This document shows, piece by piece, positions 12,572 to 20,682 of a DNA stretch of 26,212 nucleotides. A model generated the notes under the pieces. That model did not search any database. It saw only the letters and a program-made list of their open reading frames with translations, and was not told the DNA's origin. The position numbers and the translations under genes were made by a program. The DNA is from a virus, in IMG/VR virus record IMGVR_UViG_3300048592_000112, positions 1 through 26,212 of that record; one strand, 5' to 3'. Within the stretch, counting starts at the first letter, position 1. Every line of letters begins with the position of its first letter.

Positions 12572-15316
12572 TTAGTCCTGCAAGAAAGCAGTTCCGGCAC
12601 CCCACTTGCCACCCTCGTCGTCGAACTCGAAGTCGAACTCCGAATCGTTCGATCCGTCGCTGAATTTCGCGTCCGTGTTGAGGAACAAGGCGTCGTCGTC
12701 GATCTTGCGAATGATCGTATCCAAGAAGGCCGAGACGCCTTCGTTGTCCGAGTCGATGATTCGCGTCTTCCGAATGTCGATGGTGATGCCGCCCGAAGGC
12801 AGCGGCGGAACGACGGGAGCCGGAAGCGGGTCCACGTAGTTCAGCGTGAGATCAGGGTCGGGATTCGGCGTGTTGTCGATCTCGGCGAACACGTTCTCCG
12901 CTATGACCGTCTGAGCCGTGAAGCCCACATCGCCAGGGTTCGGATCGCCACGGTCCGTCCGGTCGCGGAACACGATATTAGGTCCGCCAACGAACACCGT
13001 GTTGCCAGCGGTGATCGTGGACGTATCGCCCACCGGCAGATTGCCGCTCGCATTCGCTCCGATGCCGCCCCCACCCGCGTTCCCGGCTGAAATCTCAGCC
13101 GCCGTCGGAAAGGACGCACCGACGTTCTTCGGCCAGAAGAAGATGTAAGGCTCGGTTGTCCCCGCCTTCACCGGCGTCAGACAAACGAAGTTCACTGTCT
13201 GGTCGTTCGAGTCGTAGCTGGCCGTCTCGACAATCGCCTTCACATCATCGTCGGCTACAATGCCGTGATGCTGGAAGTTGATCGTGTCGAACGTCTCAAG
13301 GTTCAGCTTGTTCAGGAACGCTTTGAACTTGATCTTCTTCCAAGTTTTCGACAGGCGAATCAACCAGAACGTCGCCGCCTTGAGGACAATGTCGGGCTGG
13401 TTGTAGATGTAGAAGTCGAACTCGCGTTCCTTCGTTCCGTACTTGTTGACGTTGTGGCGTAGGATGATCTTCTCCGGTTCCTCACCGTTTCCGTCCGCCC
13501 AACTCAGCCGCCACGTCGCGACGATCTTCGTGACAAGGTCTTCGGTTGGCGTTAGCTCGACCGAGATGCTCTTGTGCTGGATGTCCGAAGCGGTGATGTC
13601 AGAGTCGGAAGTCGGTTCTTCGGGGAGGTACTTGAGGTAGAACTTTCCGTTGCTAATCCAGATCGCGCATCGCGCTTGGAAGGCGATCTCGCGGAGAACC
13701 TCAATCGTGTTCTTCCGGTCGAGGATCGGGAAGTTCGCCGGGAAGGGGTTCACCTTCGACTGTACGGCGGCAAAACTGGCGGCGTCGGTCGTTAGGTCCG
13801 TCCACCGCTGGATGATGTACTCCATGATCTCCACGATGTTCGGCCCGACTGTGGACTCGAACGTGACGTAGATGTCATCGCTCCACCCCTGATCGACAAT
13901 CGTGCTCAGCGGCTTCCGCAGCACGACTTGAACTGCCGTAATCGACCCGTAAGTCTGCGTCTCGACTTCGTAGAGTTCGGTCGGCACGTTGACCAACCGC
14001 CGCTCGCCGAAGAAGTCCTTGTACGCTTTGACCGCGAGAACCTCACCCGGCGTGATCGACACGATGTAGGTGATCGGTTCGTCGCTGGCCATAACCACCC
14101 GCGACCCCGGCTCGGCCCAAAAGTGCTGAGCCACTTGGTTCACCGAGGGCCGGGACTTGGTCGGCGTCTCGCACAGGATGAATCCGTGCCGCCGAATCTG
14201 ACAGTTGTTCAGGAAGTCGCCGGTGCCGCACGGCACATCCATCGCGAAGTCAAAGGTTTGGGCCGGTGGCGCTTCTTCGCAGGACGTGTCAGCGACGCCA
14301 TCGAATGCGTCTTGGGCCTTCTCGTCGTTGTCGGGATGTTGCCGGTCGCTGATCGTGAACTCGTCTTCGTGCATGATCCCCGTAAACAGCCCACCGTTGA
14401 TGTTCAACTGGATCGGGGTGTCTTGTGGGAAATCCTCGCCGCCCAGGATGCGGACCGGGTTGCAGCCGACGTTTCCTTCCTCCGTTACCTTGCCAGCGCG
14501 GGCTGACGTGGCGCACGCTTGTTGGGACGATGCCGACGCCAGCGTCTCGGCGATCTGCTGCCGAAGGTCGTTTGCTTGTTCAAGCAGCGCGCTCGATCTT
14601 TCCGAGTCGTAATTCTGCCACGCCGCCCCGCAGATGTTGAGGAAGCTGATCTGTGTGGACATCATCGCGAGGCTGATGCCCAGGCTGCAATTCTCCGCTC
14701 CGAGCGGAACTTGGTTGTGCAGGTCCGCCCCACTGAGAATCCCAATGCCGCAGAGCGTGGTGCCCGACACCGCCTTGTTGATTTGGAGGGCAGGCACGTC
14801 CAAGCACTTCCCGAAGATGATTGGCCAGGGTTTGCCGACCAAGTCCTTCGGGATGAACGGGAACTGGCCTTCCTCCGCGCTGAATCCGATCTCTTTGTCC
14901 TCTAACTGGGAGAGGACGGAGAAGGTGACGGTTCGCTCGGCTTCGGACCAGACGACGGGGCTGGTGAGCTTCCCGGTGAACAGCAGGAACTTGTCGCTAA
15001 GGTCCAGCCCGTCGAAGTGCTGATATACAGAGACATTCCGTTGGTGGACATCTTGGGTGTCGAGGATGTGCTTGATGCTTCCATCAGTGTCGTCCAGGGT
15101 GATCGTGATTTCTTGCGACGAGTTGTTGTTCAACACGTCGATGACGTTATCCATCTCGCTCACGTCGAGAATTTTACCGGGGATGCCGTCAACGTCGCGG
15201 TCGGCGTAGGGCACCGCGCCGCCGCTGCCACCCCAATCAACCTCTATGATGAAGATAGGCTCGGTGCCGAGCTTCTCAGCCAGCTTGGCCAACCCGTTCG
15301 CCGATATTTGCCTCAT
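12572..15316 (-). CDS. Tail-tip hub / baseplate-like structural protein
   Basis: A 914-residue protein that probably forms the tail tip or baseplate hub at the end of the tail tube. The N-terminal 150 residues have a hub-like beta domain (FLLFTGKLTSPVVWSEAERT, TFSVLSQLED). The C-terminal half has a run typical of hub proteins: IEVLREIAFQARCAIWISNG, FWLIRLSKTWKKIKFKA, LETFDTINFQHHG, and VNFVCLTPV. A middle region (about residues 265-395) carries several cysteines. The last 150 residues are Gly/Asp/Pro-rich, with an acidic end. I cannot match it to one named family. It overlaps the preceding gene by ATGA and is followed within two bases by the SPFH-like gene. Confidence 0.75.
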   Translation of the reverse strand: MRQISANGLAKLAEKLGTEPIFIIEVDWGGSGGAVPYADRDVDGIPGKILDVSEMDNVIDVLNNNSSQEITITLDDTDGSIKHILDTQDVHQRNVSVYQHFDGLDLSDKFLLFTGKLTSPVVWSEAERTVTFSVLSQLEDKEIGFSAEEGQFPFIPKDLVGKPWPIIFGKCLDVPALQINKAVSGTTLCGIGILSGADLHNQVPLGAENCSLGISLAMMSTQISFLNICGAAWQNYDSERSSALLEQANDLRQQIAETLASASSQQACATSARAGKVTEEGNVGCNPVRILGGEDFPQDTPIQLNINGGLFTGIMHEDEFTISDRQHPDNDEKAQDAFDGVADTSCEEAPPAQTFDFAMDVPCGTGDFLNNCQIRRHGFILCETPTKSRPSVNQVAQHFWAEPGSRVVMASDEPITYIVSITPGEVLAVKAYKDFFGERRLVNVPTELYEVETQTYGSITAVQVVLRKPLSTIVDQGWSDDIYVTFESTVGPNIVEIMEYIIQRWTDLTTDAASFAAVQSKVNPFPANFPILDRKNTIEVLREIAFQARCAIWISNGKFYLKYLPEEPTSDSDITASDIQHKSISVELTPTEDLVTKIVATWRLSWADGNGEEPEKIILRHNVNKYGTKEREFDFYIYNQPDIVLKAATFWLIRLSKTWKKIKFKAFLNKLNLETFDTINFQHHGIVADDDVKAIVETASYDSNDQTVNFVCLTPVKAGTTEPYIFFWPKNVGASFPTAAEISAGNAGGGGIGANASGNLPVGDTSTITAGNTVFVGGPNIVFRDRTDRGDPNPGDVGFTAQTVIAENVFAEIDNTPNPDPDLTLNYVDPLPAPVVPPLPSGGITIDIRKTRIIDSDNEGVSAFLDTIIRKIDDDALFLNTDAKFSDGSNDSEFDFEFDDEGGKWGAGTAFLQD

Positions 15317-15711
15317 TGCTCTACTCCCTCGAACTCAAGCGTGATCGTCTGAGTCTCGCCCCTCGGCCAGCCCTGAATCGCCGGGCCAGCCTTGCGGTCT
15401 GAGGTAAACTCAAACGGGTTGTTGGTGAAGTGACCGATCCACACTCGGTCGTTGTGGTCCACGACTTGGACCTTGGATGCGAAGTAGGAGAGAAGAAAGG
15501 CTCGGAGTTCCAAGCCTTTGTTCCTCGTTAGCTGGAAGGTCCATGTCAGCTTCCGCCGCCCACCCTTCGTCTTGACGTAGGTGTACAGCGTGCCGTCCAC
15601 TGCCCGTTTCGGCGATACGAAATCCGCGAGGGATTCCGTGTCGCTGAACTCCGGGTTCGGTAGGAGCGACGTAGTTTGCAAGCCGGGGTAGGGGGCGGAA
15701 ATCTCAAACAT
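15313..15711 (-). CDS. Small tail protein related to a Dit-like domain
   Basis: A 132-residue, beta-rich protein. Its order LTWTFQLTRNKGLELRAFLL, then VVDHNDRVWIGHF, then ITLEFEGVE is the same as the C-terminal domain of the repeat-rich protein at 17620-19530 (LLLTFSVLKSEEKNALLAF, LIDWENRAWRGVI, FEFEGT). It resembles distal-tail/tip proteins of siphophages that replace or reorganise a bound ring at the tail end. It is coupled to the hub gene by ATGA, which fits a tip complex. The start at ATG 15711 has only a weak ribosome site. Confidence 0.7.
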   Translation of the reverse strand: MFEISAPYPGLQTTSLLPNPEFSDTESLADFVSPKRAVDGTLYTYVKTKGGRRKLTWTFQLTRNKGLELRAFLLSYFASKVQVVDHNDRVWIGHFTNNPFEFTSDRKAGPAIQGWPRGETQTITLEFEGVEQ

Positions 15712-15726
15712 GGTTCGTATCCAGGG

Positions 15727-16020
15727 TTAGTCCGGCGCGCCGCCGATGGTGCCGTCGAGTTTGCCGTCGTTGATGAGCCTTTCGATCACCCGCCGATGAA
15801 GCGACTTCACACTCAGGTCCACTTTGTTGAGCGCGATTATCAGGTTGAGAGCCGTCTGTCCTTCGTAACCGAAGGTTCGACGAATGCCGGTCGAGTTGTC
15901 GATCAGGTAGATACTGATACGGGCTTCTTCCCAGTTGAGATCGAGCCGGGCAATGTGGAACGAAGCTGCCGACCGGGGATCGGGCTGAAATGGAAGAGTC
16001 AGATCAATACGCTCAGCCAT
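15727..16020 (-). CDS. Small tail-module protein of unknown function
   Basis: A 97-residue protein, acidic and basic in alternation (NWEEARISIYLIDNSTGIRR; KSLHRRVIERLINDGKLDG). No known motif. Its ATG at 16020 overlaps the fibre gene's end by 8 nt, so it is probably translated with it. Position in the tip module suggests a small structural or assembly protein. Confidence 0.65.
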   Translation of the reverse strand: MAERIDLTLPFQPDPRSAASFHIARLDLNWEEARISIYLIDNSTGIRRTFGYEGQTALNLIIALNKVDLSVKSLHRRVIERLINDGKLDGTIGGAPD

Positions 16021-17620
16021 CCAAAAATTCCTCAGCGTTGCGGCGAGCGAGATACTCGCCGTAGGTTTCGATGTGGGTAAACGTCAACTCTTGGGGCGAA
16101 CCGGTGATCGGTTCGCTGTTGACGAGCTTTTGCAGAAGCCGCTCCATCCGGGTCCGATTGCTCCAGCGGATTTTGCCGTCGTGTTCTTCACGAGCGACAC
16201 GGTCCCGCATCCCGTCAGCGTGGTCGTAAAACCATGCAGGGGCGTCCCCGGCGTGTTCAGAGATTTGAGTCGCGGTCCCGGCTTCGTCGATTACGAAGAC
16301 TTCCACGGTGCCGGTCACATCCTTCGCGAAGATGCCCGCAGTGTTCGATCCCATCGTGGGATTACCTGCGTTATCGCCGAGAGTGATGACCTTCGTTGCC
16401 GTCCCAGTCGGCAACGTCGTGGTGCCAACCAAGATGACCCCGTTGAAGTAGTTCGGGGCGGTTCCGGCCATGTAGCAGTTCCATTTGTTGGAACCGCTGC
16501 TGACGTTCCCATAGAAGGCGTAGGCGTTGTTCCCGGCAGTAAAGTCAGCTTGGTAGTAACCAAAGATACTCGTCAGCGTTCCGCCGCCGTTGTTCAGCCC
16601 TGCATCCGAGAAGTAGTTGTAGCCATTGGTGAGACTGCCAGCACCGAGGTTCCCGGTGTTGGAGTAGCTTCCCGCCGCGCCCGTAACTGTTCCCGATGCT
16701 CCGGTGACGAACGTAGTGTTGAGGAACCCGCGAAGGCCGACTGAGTTTGTGTGGTTGAACCCGGCTTGGTCGATCCGAACCGACGCCGCGACACCGCGAA
16801 TAACCTGCGCGTTGTTCGCAGTGAGTTCGGCAACGGTTGTGAATTGCGCGATGTTGGCCGTCGAAGCCGGGTCGATGATTTCTGCTTCGACGTTGACGGT
16901 CGCGTTCGATGATACGTTCGCCAAACCGACTGCGATTCGATCAAACTTCGGCGAACCTTCCGTGGACAAATCTTGCGGAGCGACGGGGTATGCTGTACCG
17001 CCTTCATTGATCGCGTACAGCGTGACCGTTCCGGCAACATCCTTGGCGTAAATGCAGGCCGTGTTGCTTCCAGGCGTGGGATCACCGGCGTTGTCACCGA
17101 GCGAAAGAACCTTGGTCGCAGTGCCGGTCGGTTGAACCGCCGAGCCGATTTGCAGCCCGGTTGGAGCGTGCTGCGTGACGAGCGTACCATTGCAGTACGT
17201 TTGGAGAACGTGCGTGCTATGGACTAAGTACCAACCTTCGATACCAGTGAACGAGGTATCGTTAATCAGGCCGACACCACCTGAATCGTCATAGAAACAG
17301 ATTGGCCGCCCGGCAGCACCGCCGCCAACGCGACCAAGGATGCCCGACACACCTGAACCCGCAATGTCGAGCGGGTAAGCGGGTTCGATGTTCACGCCGA
17401 TGCCAGTGTCAGCGACGAGGCTTCCAGCGGTGATGCGGAAGTCGCCTGCGTCCCAGTCCGCGGTCAATGGCTGAGAGCCATTGACGAGAACCACGAACGC
17501 GAACAACTGCGCAAGCGTGGAGTAATAGCTGCTGCCCGCCCCGCCCGCCGCCGCTTGCAAGGCGACAAGGTCGGCCAGATCGGGCGTCGGGTCATTAGGC
17601 AATTCGTTAAACTGCGGCAT
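16013..17620 (-). CDS. Tail fibre-like protein with internal duplication
   Basis: A 535-residue protein, rich in Gly, Ala, Thr, Asn and Ser and low in charge, as in trimeric phage fibres that contact the host surface. An N-terminal head (about 1-60) is followed by beta-repeat sequence, and two copies of a 47-residue unit (residues 164-210 and 404-450) start PTGTATKV. The last 85 residues are charged and helical (MRDRVAREEHDGKIRWSNRT; QKLVNSEPITG), perhaps a trimerisation or assembly part. The start overlaps the preceding gene's stop by one base (TAATG). The fibre call is from composition and position; no receptor-binding fold was recognised. Confidence 0.7.
   Translation of the reverse strand: MPQFNELPNDPTPDLADLVALQAAAGGAGSSYYSTLAQLFAFVVLVNGSQPLTADWDAGDFRITAGSLVADTGIGVNIEPAYPLDIAGSGVSGILGRVGGGAAGRPICFYDDSGGVGLINDTSFTGIEGWYLVHSTHVLQTYCNGTLVTQHAPTGLQIGSAVQPTGTATKVLSLGDNAGDPTPGSNTACIYAKDVAGTVTLYAINEGGTAYPVAPQDLSTEGSPKFDRIAVGLANVSSNATVNVEAEIIDPASTANIAQFTTVAELTANNAQVIRGVAASVRIDQAGFNHTNSVGLRGFLNTTFVTGASGTVTGAAGSYSNTGNLGAGSLTNGYNYFSDAGLNNGGGTLTSIFGYYQADFTAGNNAYAFYGNVSSGSNKWNCYMAGTAPNYFNGVILVGTTTLPTGTATKVITLGDNAGNPTMGSNTAGIFAKDVTGTVEVFVIDEAGTATQISEHAGDAPAWFYDHADGMRDRVAREEHDGKIRWSNRTRMERLLQKLVNSEPITGSPQELTFTHIETYGEYLARRNAEEFLDG
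16271..16411 (-). repeat. Fibre internal repeat, second copy
   Basis: Encodes residues 404-450 of the fibre (PTGTATKVITLGDNAGNPT at its start). Compared with the copy at 16991-17131, I count 34 of 47 residues identical. Confidence 0.8.
16991..17131 (-). repeat. Fibre internal repeat, first copy
   Basis: Encodes residues 164-210 of the fibre (PTGTATKVLSLGDNAGDPT at its start). It pairs with the copy at 16271-16411. Both begin PTGTATK and contain a LGDNAG turn and a GSNTA segment. Confidence 0.8.
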
Positions 17621-19530
17621 TAGCCTGCCTCCAAAGGTTCGCCGTCGCCGGTCAGAAGGATTTCGCCATCGCCGGTGCGTAACGGTTGATTCAGAAAGAT
17701 GCTGTCAGCAACAGAACCGAGGTTTATCGCCGAACTGAGAGCGTAGCTTCGGGTAGCGACCCGGCTCGCCATCGAGCCAATGGCCAGCGACGAGCTTGCA
17801 GCAGGCGTAATTTGACCGGTGCTTTCCCTCGTACCCTCGAACTCAAAGCTCGCGGTGAACGAGTTTCGTCGATCCTCGACAACCGGGTCTTGAGGGTTGA
17901 CGATGACGCCACGCCACGCTCGGTTCTCCCAGTCGATCAGCCGAATCGGCTTACCGAGCGTCGCCCGCATGAAGGCGAGCAAAGCGTTCTTCTCTTCGCT
18001 CTTGAGAACCGAGAAGGTCAGAAGCAGCGTCTCGACCTTGGGCCAGATCGGGTCGGCGTAGATAACGAGCGTCCCGCCTCGCGTCTCTCGGTTGATCCGG
18101 TCGAAGGCCAGCCGGTCGATGTCGCCCAGGTTGGGCGACCGAAGCGTGACGACTTCCGTTGGTGCGCCTGTGGCCGGGTACAGCAGGCGGAAGCCGGTAA
18201 GCTCGGATGCGACCGGGAGGCTCGTCGAAGGCGGCTCAGGCGCGTCTGGGTCCGTGGACGCACCGACGAACGGCGAATACTCGCAAGTAACAGCCGACCG
18301 CTCGATAACGAACCGCACGGCCTGTTGAACGGCCAGGGCGCTTTCCAGGGCCATCGCCGCCCGGTTAATCGCCACCGTGGCGGTCTGCGACAACTCAAGC
18401 GTGTTTTCCGGCTGGTACTGTGAAACCTGTGCCGACGCCATCTGCGACAGCGACAGCGTGTTGCTCGCTTCCTGCGGGTTGCTGATCCGGGCTTCGTCGC
18501 TGAGCGACAGCGTCGATTCAGCGTCCGCCGTGATCCCGTCTACGCGGCTGAGAGACTTGTGAGCCGTCTGCGTCCACTGGATGAAGTCGTGGGCGCTCGG
18601 ATTGGTTAGAAGGGCTGCACTCGCCTCGCCGGTCAAACCGGTCTGCACCGTGACGAATTCGAGCGTGTCGGGGTCGAAGACTTCTTCGTACTCGACAAGG
18701 GCGCTCTCCGCATCGGCGTAGATCGGCTGGCGGACATCGACCGCTTGGGCCAGCGTGAGGGTGCTGGTGATGCGCTGCGTGGTGTTGCCAACCGCCAACT
18801 GAGTCAGCGTGATCGTGTTCTCGGCCAGCTTCGCGACAATAGCCGTCGCTTCGCTGGTCATAACCAGCGTGCTCGTGGCGTCGCGGTACTTGTCCGGCGT
18901 CGAGTCTACGGACTGGACGATTACCAGTTCCGACTCGGCCAGCACCGTCAAAGGCCCGCTGGCGACCGCAATTTGCGTTAGGACCAGCTCGCTCTCGGCG
19001 TCTACCTCAAACGTCCGTGGGACGTAGGCTTCATCGCTGAGTTCGATTACGTTCGACGCAAAACGCGGAAGCGGCCCACGTTGCTCGGCGGATTGCGTAA
19101 GGACCAGCGTGTTCTCCGCAGGCCCGAACTTCTGATTGTGGGCGACGGTCTGCGTGAACGTCAGCACCGACTCCGCATCCTCGCGGTGGGCCGCCCGCAA
19201 CTCACCGGTCGCCTCGTGCGACAGTTCAAGTTCGCTGATGTCCGAGTTATTCAGAGCACCCGTCGTACCAACGGCGCTCTGCGTCAGTGCGATGTTGTTT
19301 TCAGCGACAGCGTTGAATTGAACAAGCTGAGCCGTCGCCTCGTGATCCAGTGTTAGTTGGTTCTCAGCGTTAAGAAACGGATTGAATGCCTCCGCATCTT
19401 GCACGAGAGAGATCGTATTGGTAGCGGCGACTTCAAGACCGCCTCCGCCGCCCGACTCCGTCGCTGCGCCCAGCCGAAGCGACAAGCCGAGTACCGAGTC
19501 CGACGTGCCTAGAACACTCGTCCAAGCCAT
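17620..19530 (-). CDS. Repeat-rich tail protein ending in a Dit-like domain
   Basis: A 636-residue protein. After a Gly-rich start (residues 1-34), about residues 35-410 hold a degenerate repeat of 18-23 residues with the core AEN/AES-x-L-x-L-x-Q-x-A (examples AENTLVLTQSA, AESTLSLSDEA, ASNTLSLSQMA); I count about 17 units, one of them expanded. The C-terminal part (about residues 440-600) matches the free 132-residue tail protein at 15313-15711. A short tail ends in GDGEILLTGDGEPLEAG. The repeats may build an elongated beta structure along or below the tail, and the Dit-like domain may dock it at the tail end. An AAGGTG-type ribosome site lies before ATG 19530. Confidence 0.75.
   Translation of the reverse strand: MAWTSVLGTSDSVLGLSLRLGAATESGGGGGLEVAATNTISLVQDAEAFNPFLNAENQLTLDHEATAQLVQFNAVAENNIALTQSAVGTTGALNNSDISELELSHEATGELRAAHREDAESVLTFTQTVAHNQKFGPAENTLVLTQSAEQRGPLPRFASNVIELSDEAYVPRTFEVDAESELVLTQIAVASGPLTVLAESELVIVQSVDSTPDKYRDATSTLVMTSEATAIVAKLAENTITLTQLAVGNTTQRITSTLTLAQAVDVRQPIYADAESALVEYEEVFDPDTLEFVTVQTGLTGEASAALLTNPSAHDFIQWTQTAHKSLSRVDGITADAESTLSLSDEARISNPQEASNTLSLSQMASAQVSQYQPENTLELSQTATVAINRAAMALESALAVQQAVRFVIERSAVTCEYSPFVGASTDPDAPEPPSTSLPVASELTGFRLLYPATGAPTEVVTLRSPNLGDIDRLAFDRINRETRGGTLVIYADPIWPKVETLLLTFSVLKSEEKNALLAFMRATLGKPIRLIDWENRAWRGVIVNPQDPVVEDRRNSFTASFEFEGTRESTGQITPAASSSLAIGSMASRVATRSYALSSAINLGSVADSIFLNQPLRTGDGEILLTGDGEPLEAG
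18300..19430 (-). repeat. About 17 tandem degenerate repeat units in a tail protein
   Basis: Each unit spells roughly A-E/S-N/S-x-L-x-L-x-Q/D-x-A then 6-12 variable residues. The Leu and Ala positions and the Gln/Asp at the same place are shared while the rest varies. Copies 13 and 17 are irregular. No long perfect DNA repeat is seen, so the units are old or kept by protein selection. Confidence 0.75.
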
Positions 19531-19534
19531 TATG

Positions 19535-19903
19535 TCACCTTGTTTCCTTCTCGACTTGTTCGTTCAGCAAAAACATCAGCCTCCGGTACGCGGTCCCGTC
19601 ATGCCCTCGCAGGCGGTGCAAGACTTCGCGGGCCGGTGTCCGGTGGGTCCAAGATCGCGGGGTGTAGTCGGCGGAAGCTAACAGCAGATGAACGAAGCTC
19701 TGCTCCACGCTGCTGTTCGCTGATAAACCCATTTGGGTAATGAGGGTGTGGAAGGGGTTAGGCGGAAACGAGCAACTCGCTTCTTGCGTGACGTTGATCG
19801 TAGAGGTAGGCAACCTGTCGAAGTCCGACAGTGTTCTCACACCGAGAATGAACGACTTTCCAAGTACGGCGAAACGAATACCAAGCTCACTTGTCTGCGC
19901 CAT
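19535..19903 (-). CDS. Unknown protein in the tail module
   Basis: A 122-residue protein. It begins MAQTSELGIRFAVLGKSFIL and ends with a basic, helical part (REVLHRLRGHDGTAYRRLMF). I do not recognise it; position after the virion-like gene and before the repeat protein suggests a tail component or an assembly factor. ATG 19903 has AGAGAGG 8 nt upstream. It is only 4 nt from the repeat-protein gene, and a strong hairpin precedes it. Confidence 0.65.
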   Translation of the reverse strand: MAQTSELGIRFAVLGKSFILGVRTLSDFDRLPTSTINVTQEASCSFPPNPFHTLITQMGLSANSSVEQSFVHLLLASADYTPRSWTHRTPAREVLHRLRGHDGTAYRRLMFLLNEQVEKETR

Positions 19904-19926
19904 ATCATCGCCTCTCTACAAAAACA

Positions 19927-19956
19927 GGCCGGGCGTGGGCAAAGCCACGCCCGGCC
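19927..19956 (-). terminator. Hairpin with T-run after the virion-like gene
   Basis: Arms 19927-19938 and 19945-19956 make a perfect 12-bp GC-rich stem with a 6-nt loop. On the minus strand it is followed by TGTTTTTG. It stands between the 206-residue gene and the 122-residue gene and should end or reduce transcription there. Confidence 0.75.
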
Positions 19957-19976
19957 CGGCGAGGGAGAGAACACGA

Positions 19977-20597
19977 TTAGGCGCTGACCGTGTACGTGAC
20001 CTTGAGTTGGTCGCCGTTCTGGACAGCCACATCGCCGCCAGAGAAGAGAGCCGTGGCCCACAGCTTGTTGCCGGTGCCCGAAGTGTGGTCGCCCTTCGTC
20101 TGCGCGTTGGCACCACCAGCCAAGAAGATGCCCTTCACGGTGCCGGTGGCGGTGATGTCGAAGTTGACGGTGGCCGAGTTGGTGATCGAAGCCGCGCTGG
20201 CCGCGCCTTCGGTCCACGCCGGGCGAGTCACCGCCGAATCGGCGTTGGCTTCGTCGGTGTAGTCATCGAACTCGTCCCAACCGTTGCCCGCTTGGTTGAT
20301 GTTGTCGTAGGTGTCGGCGTCCGCCAACGCCGAGAACCCGGTGTTGTCGATCAGACCCAAGTACCAAGTGGCGAACGCCGCCGTGCCGTGGAACATCACG
20401 TCCAGCAAAAAGTTCTTGCCTTCGGTCGTGATGCCGTTGTTGAAAATCCGCTCGTCGATTCGCTTGCCGTTCCGCCAATGCTCCACCTTGAACTGGCCCC
20501 GCAGCGGGAGCTTGTCCAGTTGGAGGGAGGCTCGGTTGCGGTCGCCAGCACGAACGATCTCGGCACCGGCGACTTGATTCACGCTCAACTGATTCAT
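19977..20597 (-). CDS. Probable virion (tail) structural protein
   Basis: A 206-residue protein, beta-rich and acidic-neutral, with an N-terminal RNRASLQLDKLPLRGQFKV, a central GITTEGKNFLLDVMF, and a C-terminal half of Gly/Ala/Thr beta strands (TNSATVNFDITATGTVKGIF; LFSGGDVAVQNGDQLKV). This looks like a virion decoration, tail or fibre-base protein, expressed well: it has AAAGGT 8 nt before ATG 20597 and its own hairpin after it. It follows the tape measure gene, so it is not the tail tube. I cannot name the family. Confidence 0.65.
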   Translation of the reverse strand: MNQLSVNQVAGAEIVRAGDRNRASLQLDKLPLRGQFKVEHWRNGKRIDERIFNNGITTEGKNFLLDVMFHGTAAFATWYLGLIDNTGFSALADADTYDNINQAGNGWDEFDDYTDEANADSAVTRPAWTEGAASAASITNSATVNFDITATGTVKGIFLAGGANAQTKGDHTSGTGNKLWATALFSGGDVAVQNGDQLKVTYTVSA

Positions 20598-20620
20598 GTA
20601 AACAGACCTTTAGAGAGAAG

Positions 20621-20652
20621 GTCACGCAGCGGCAGCGCGGCCGCTGCGTGAC
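20621..20652 (-). terminator. Perfect hairpin between tape measure and the next gene
   Basis: Arms 20621-20633 and 20640-20652 (GTCACGCAGCGGC and its complement) form a perfect 13-bp stem with a 6-nt loop. On the minus strand it is followed by CTTCTCTCTAAAGG, a poor T-tract that merges with the next ribosome site. It may be a weak terminator, a processing site or an RNA stabiliser. Confidence 0.5.
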
Positions 20653-20682
20653 GGTGAAAGAAGATGCCGAGTCGTGCGCCGA

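Noticed and set aside
12572-15316. Possible intein in the hub protein, suggested by its GCN and Cys-rich middle
   Set aside because: No splicing blocks such as a C-terminal HN with following C/S/T, or a homing-endonuclease motif, were visible.
19740-20651. Plus-strand 303-residue frame
   Set aside because: Antisense to the virion-like gene and running through a terminator; composition of a shadow.
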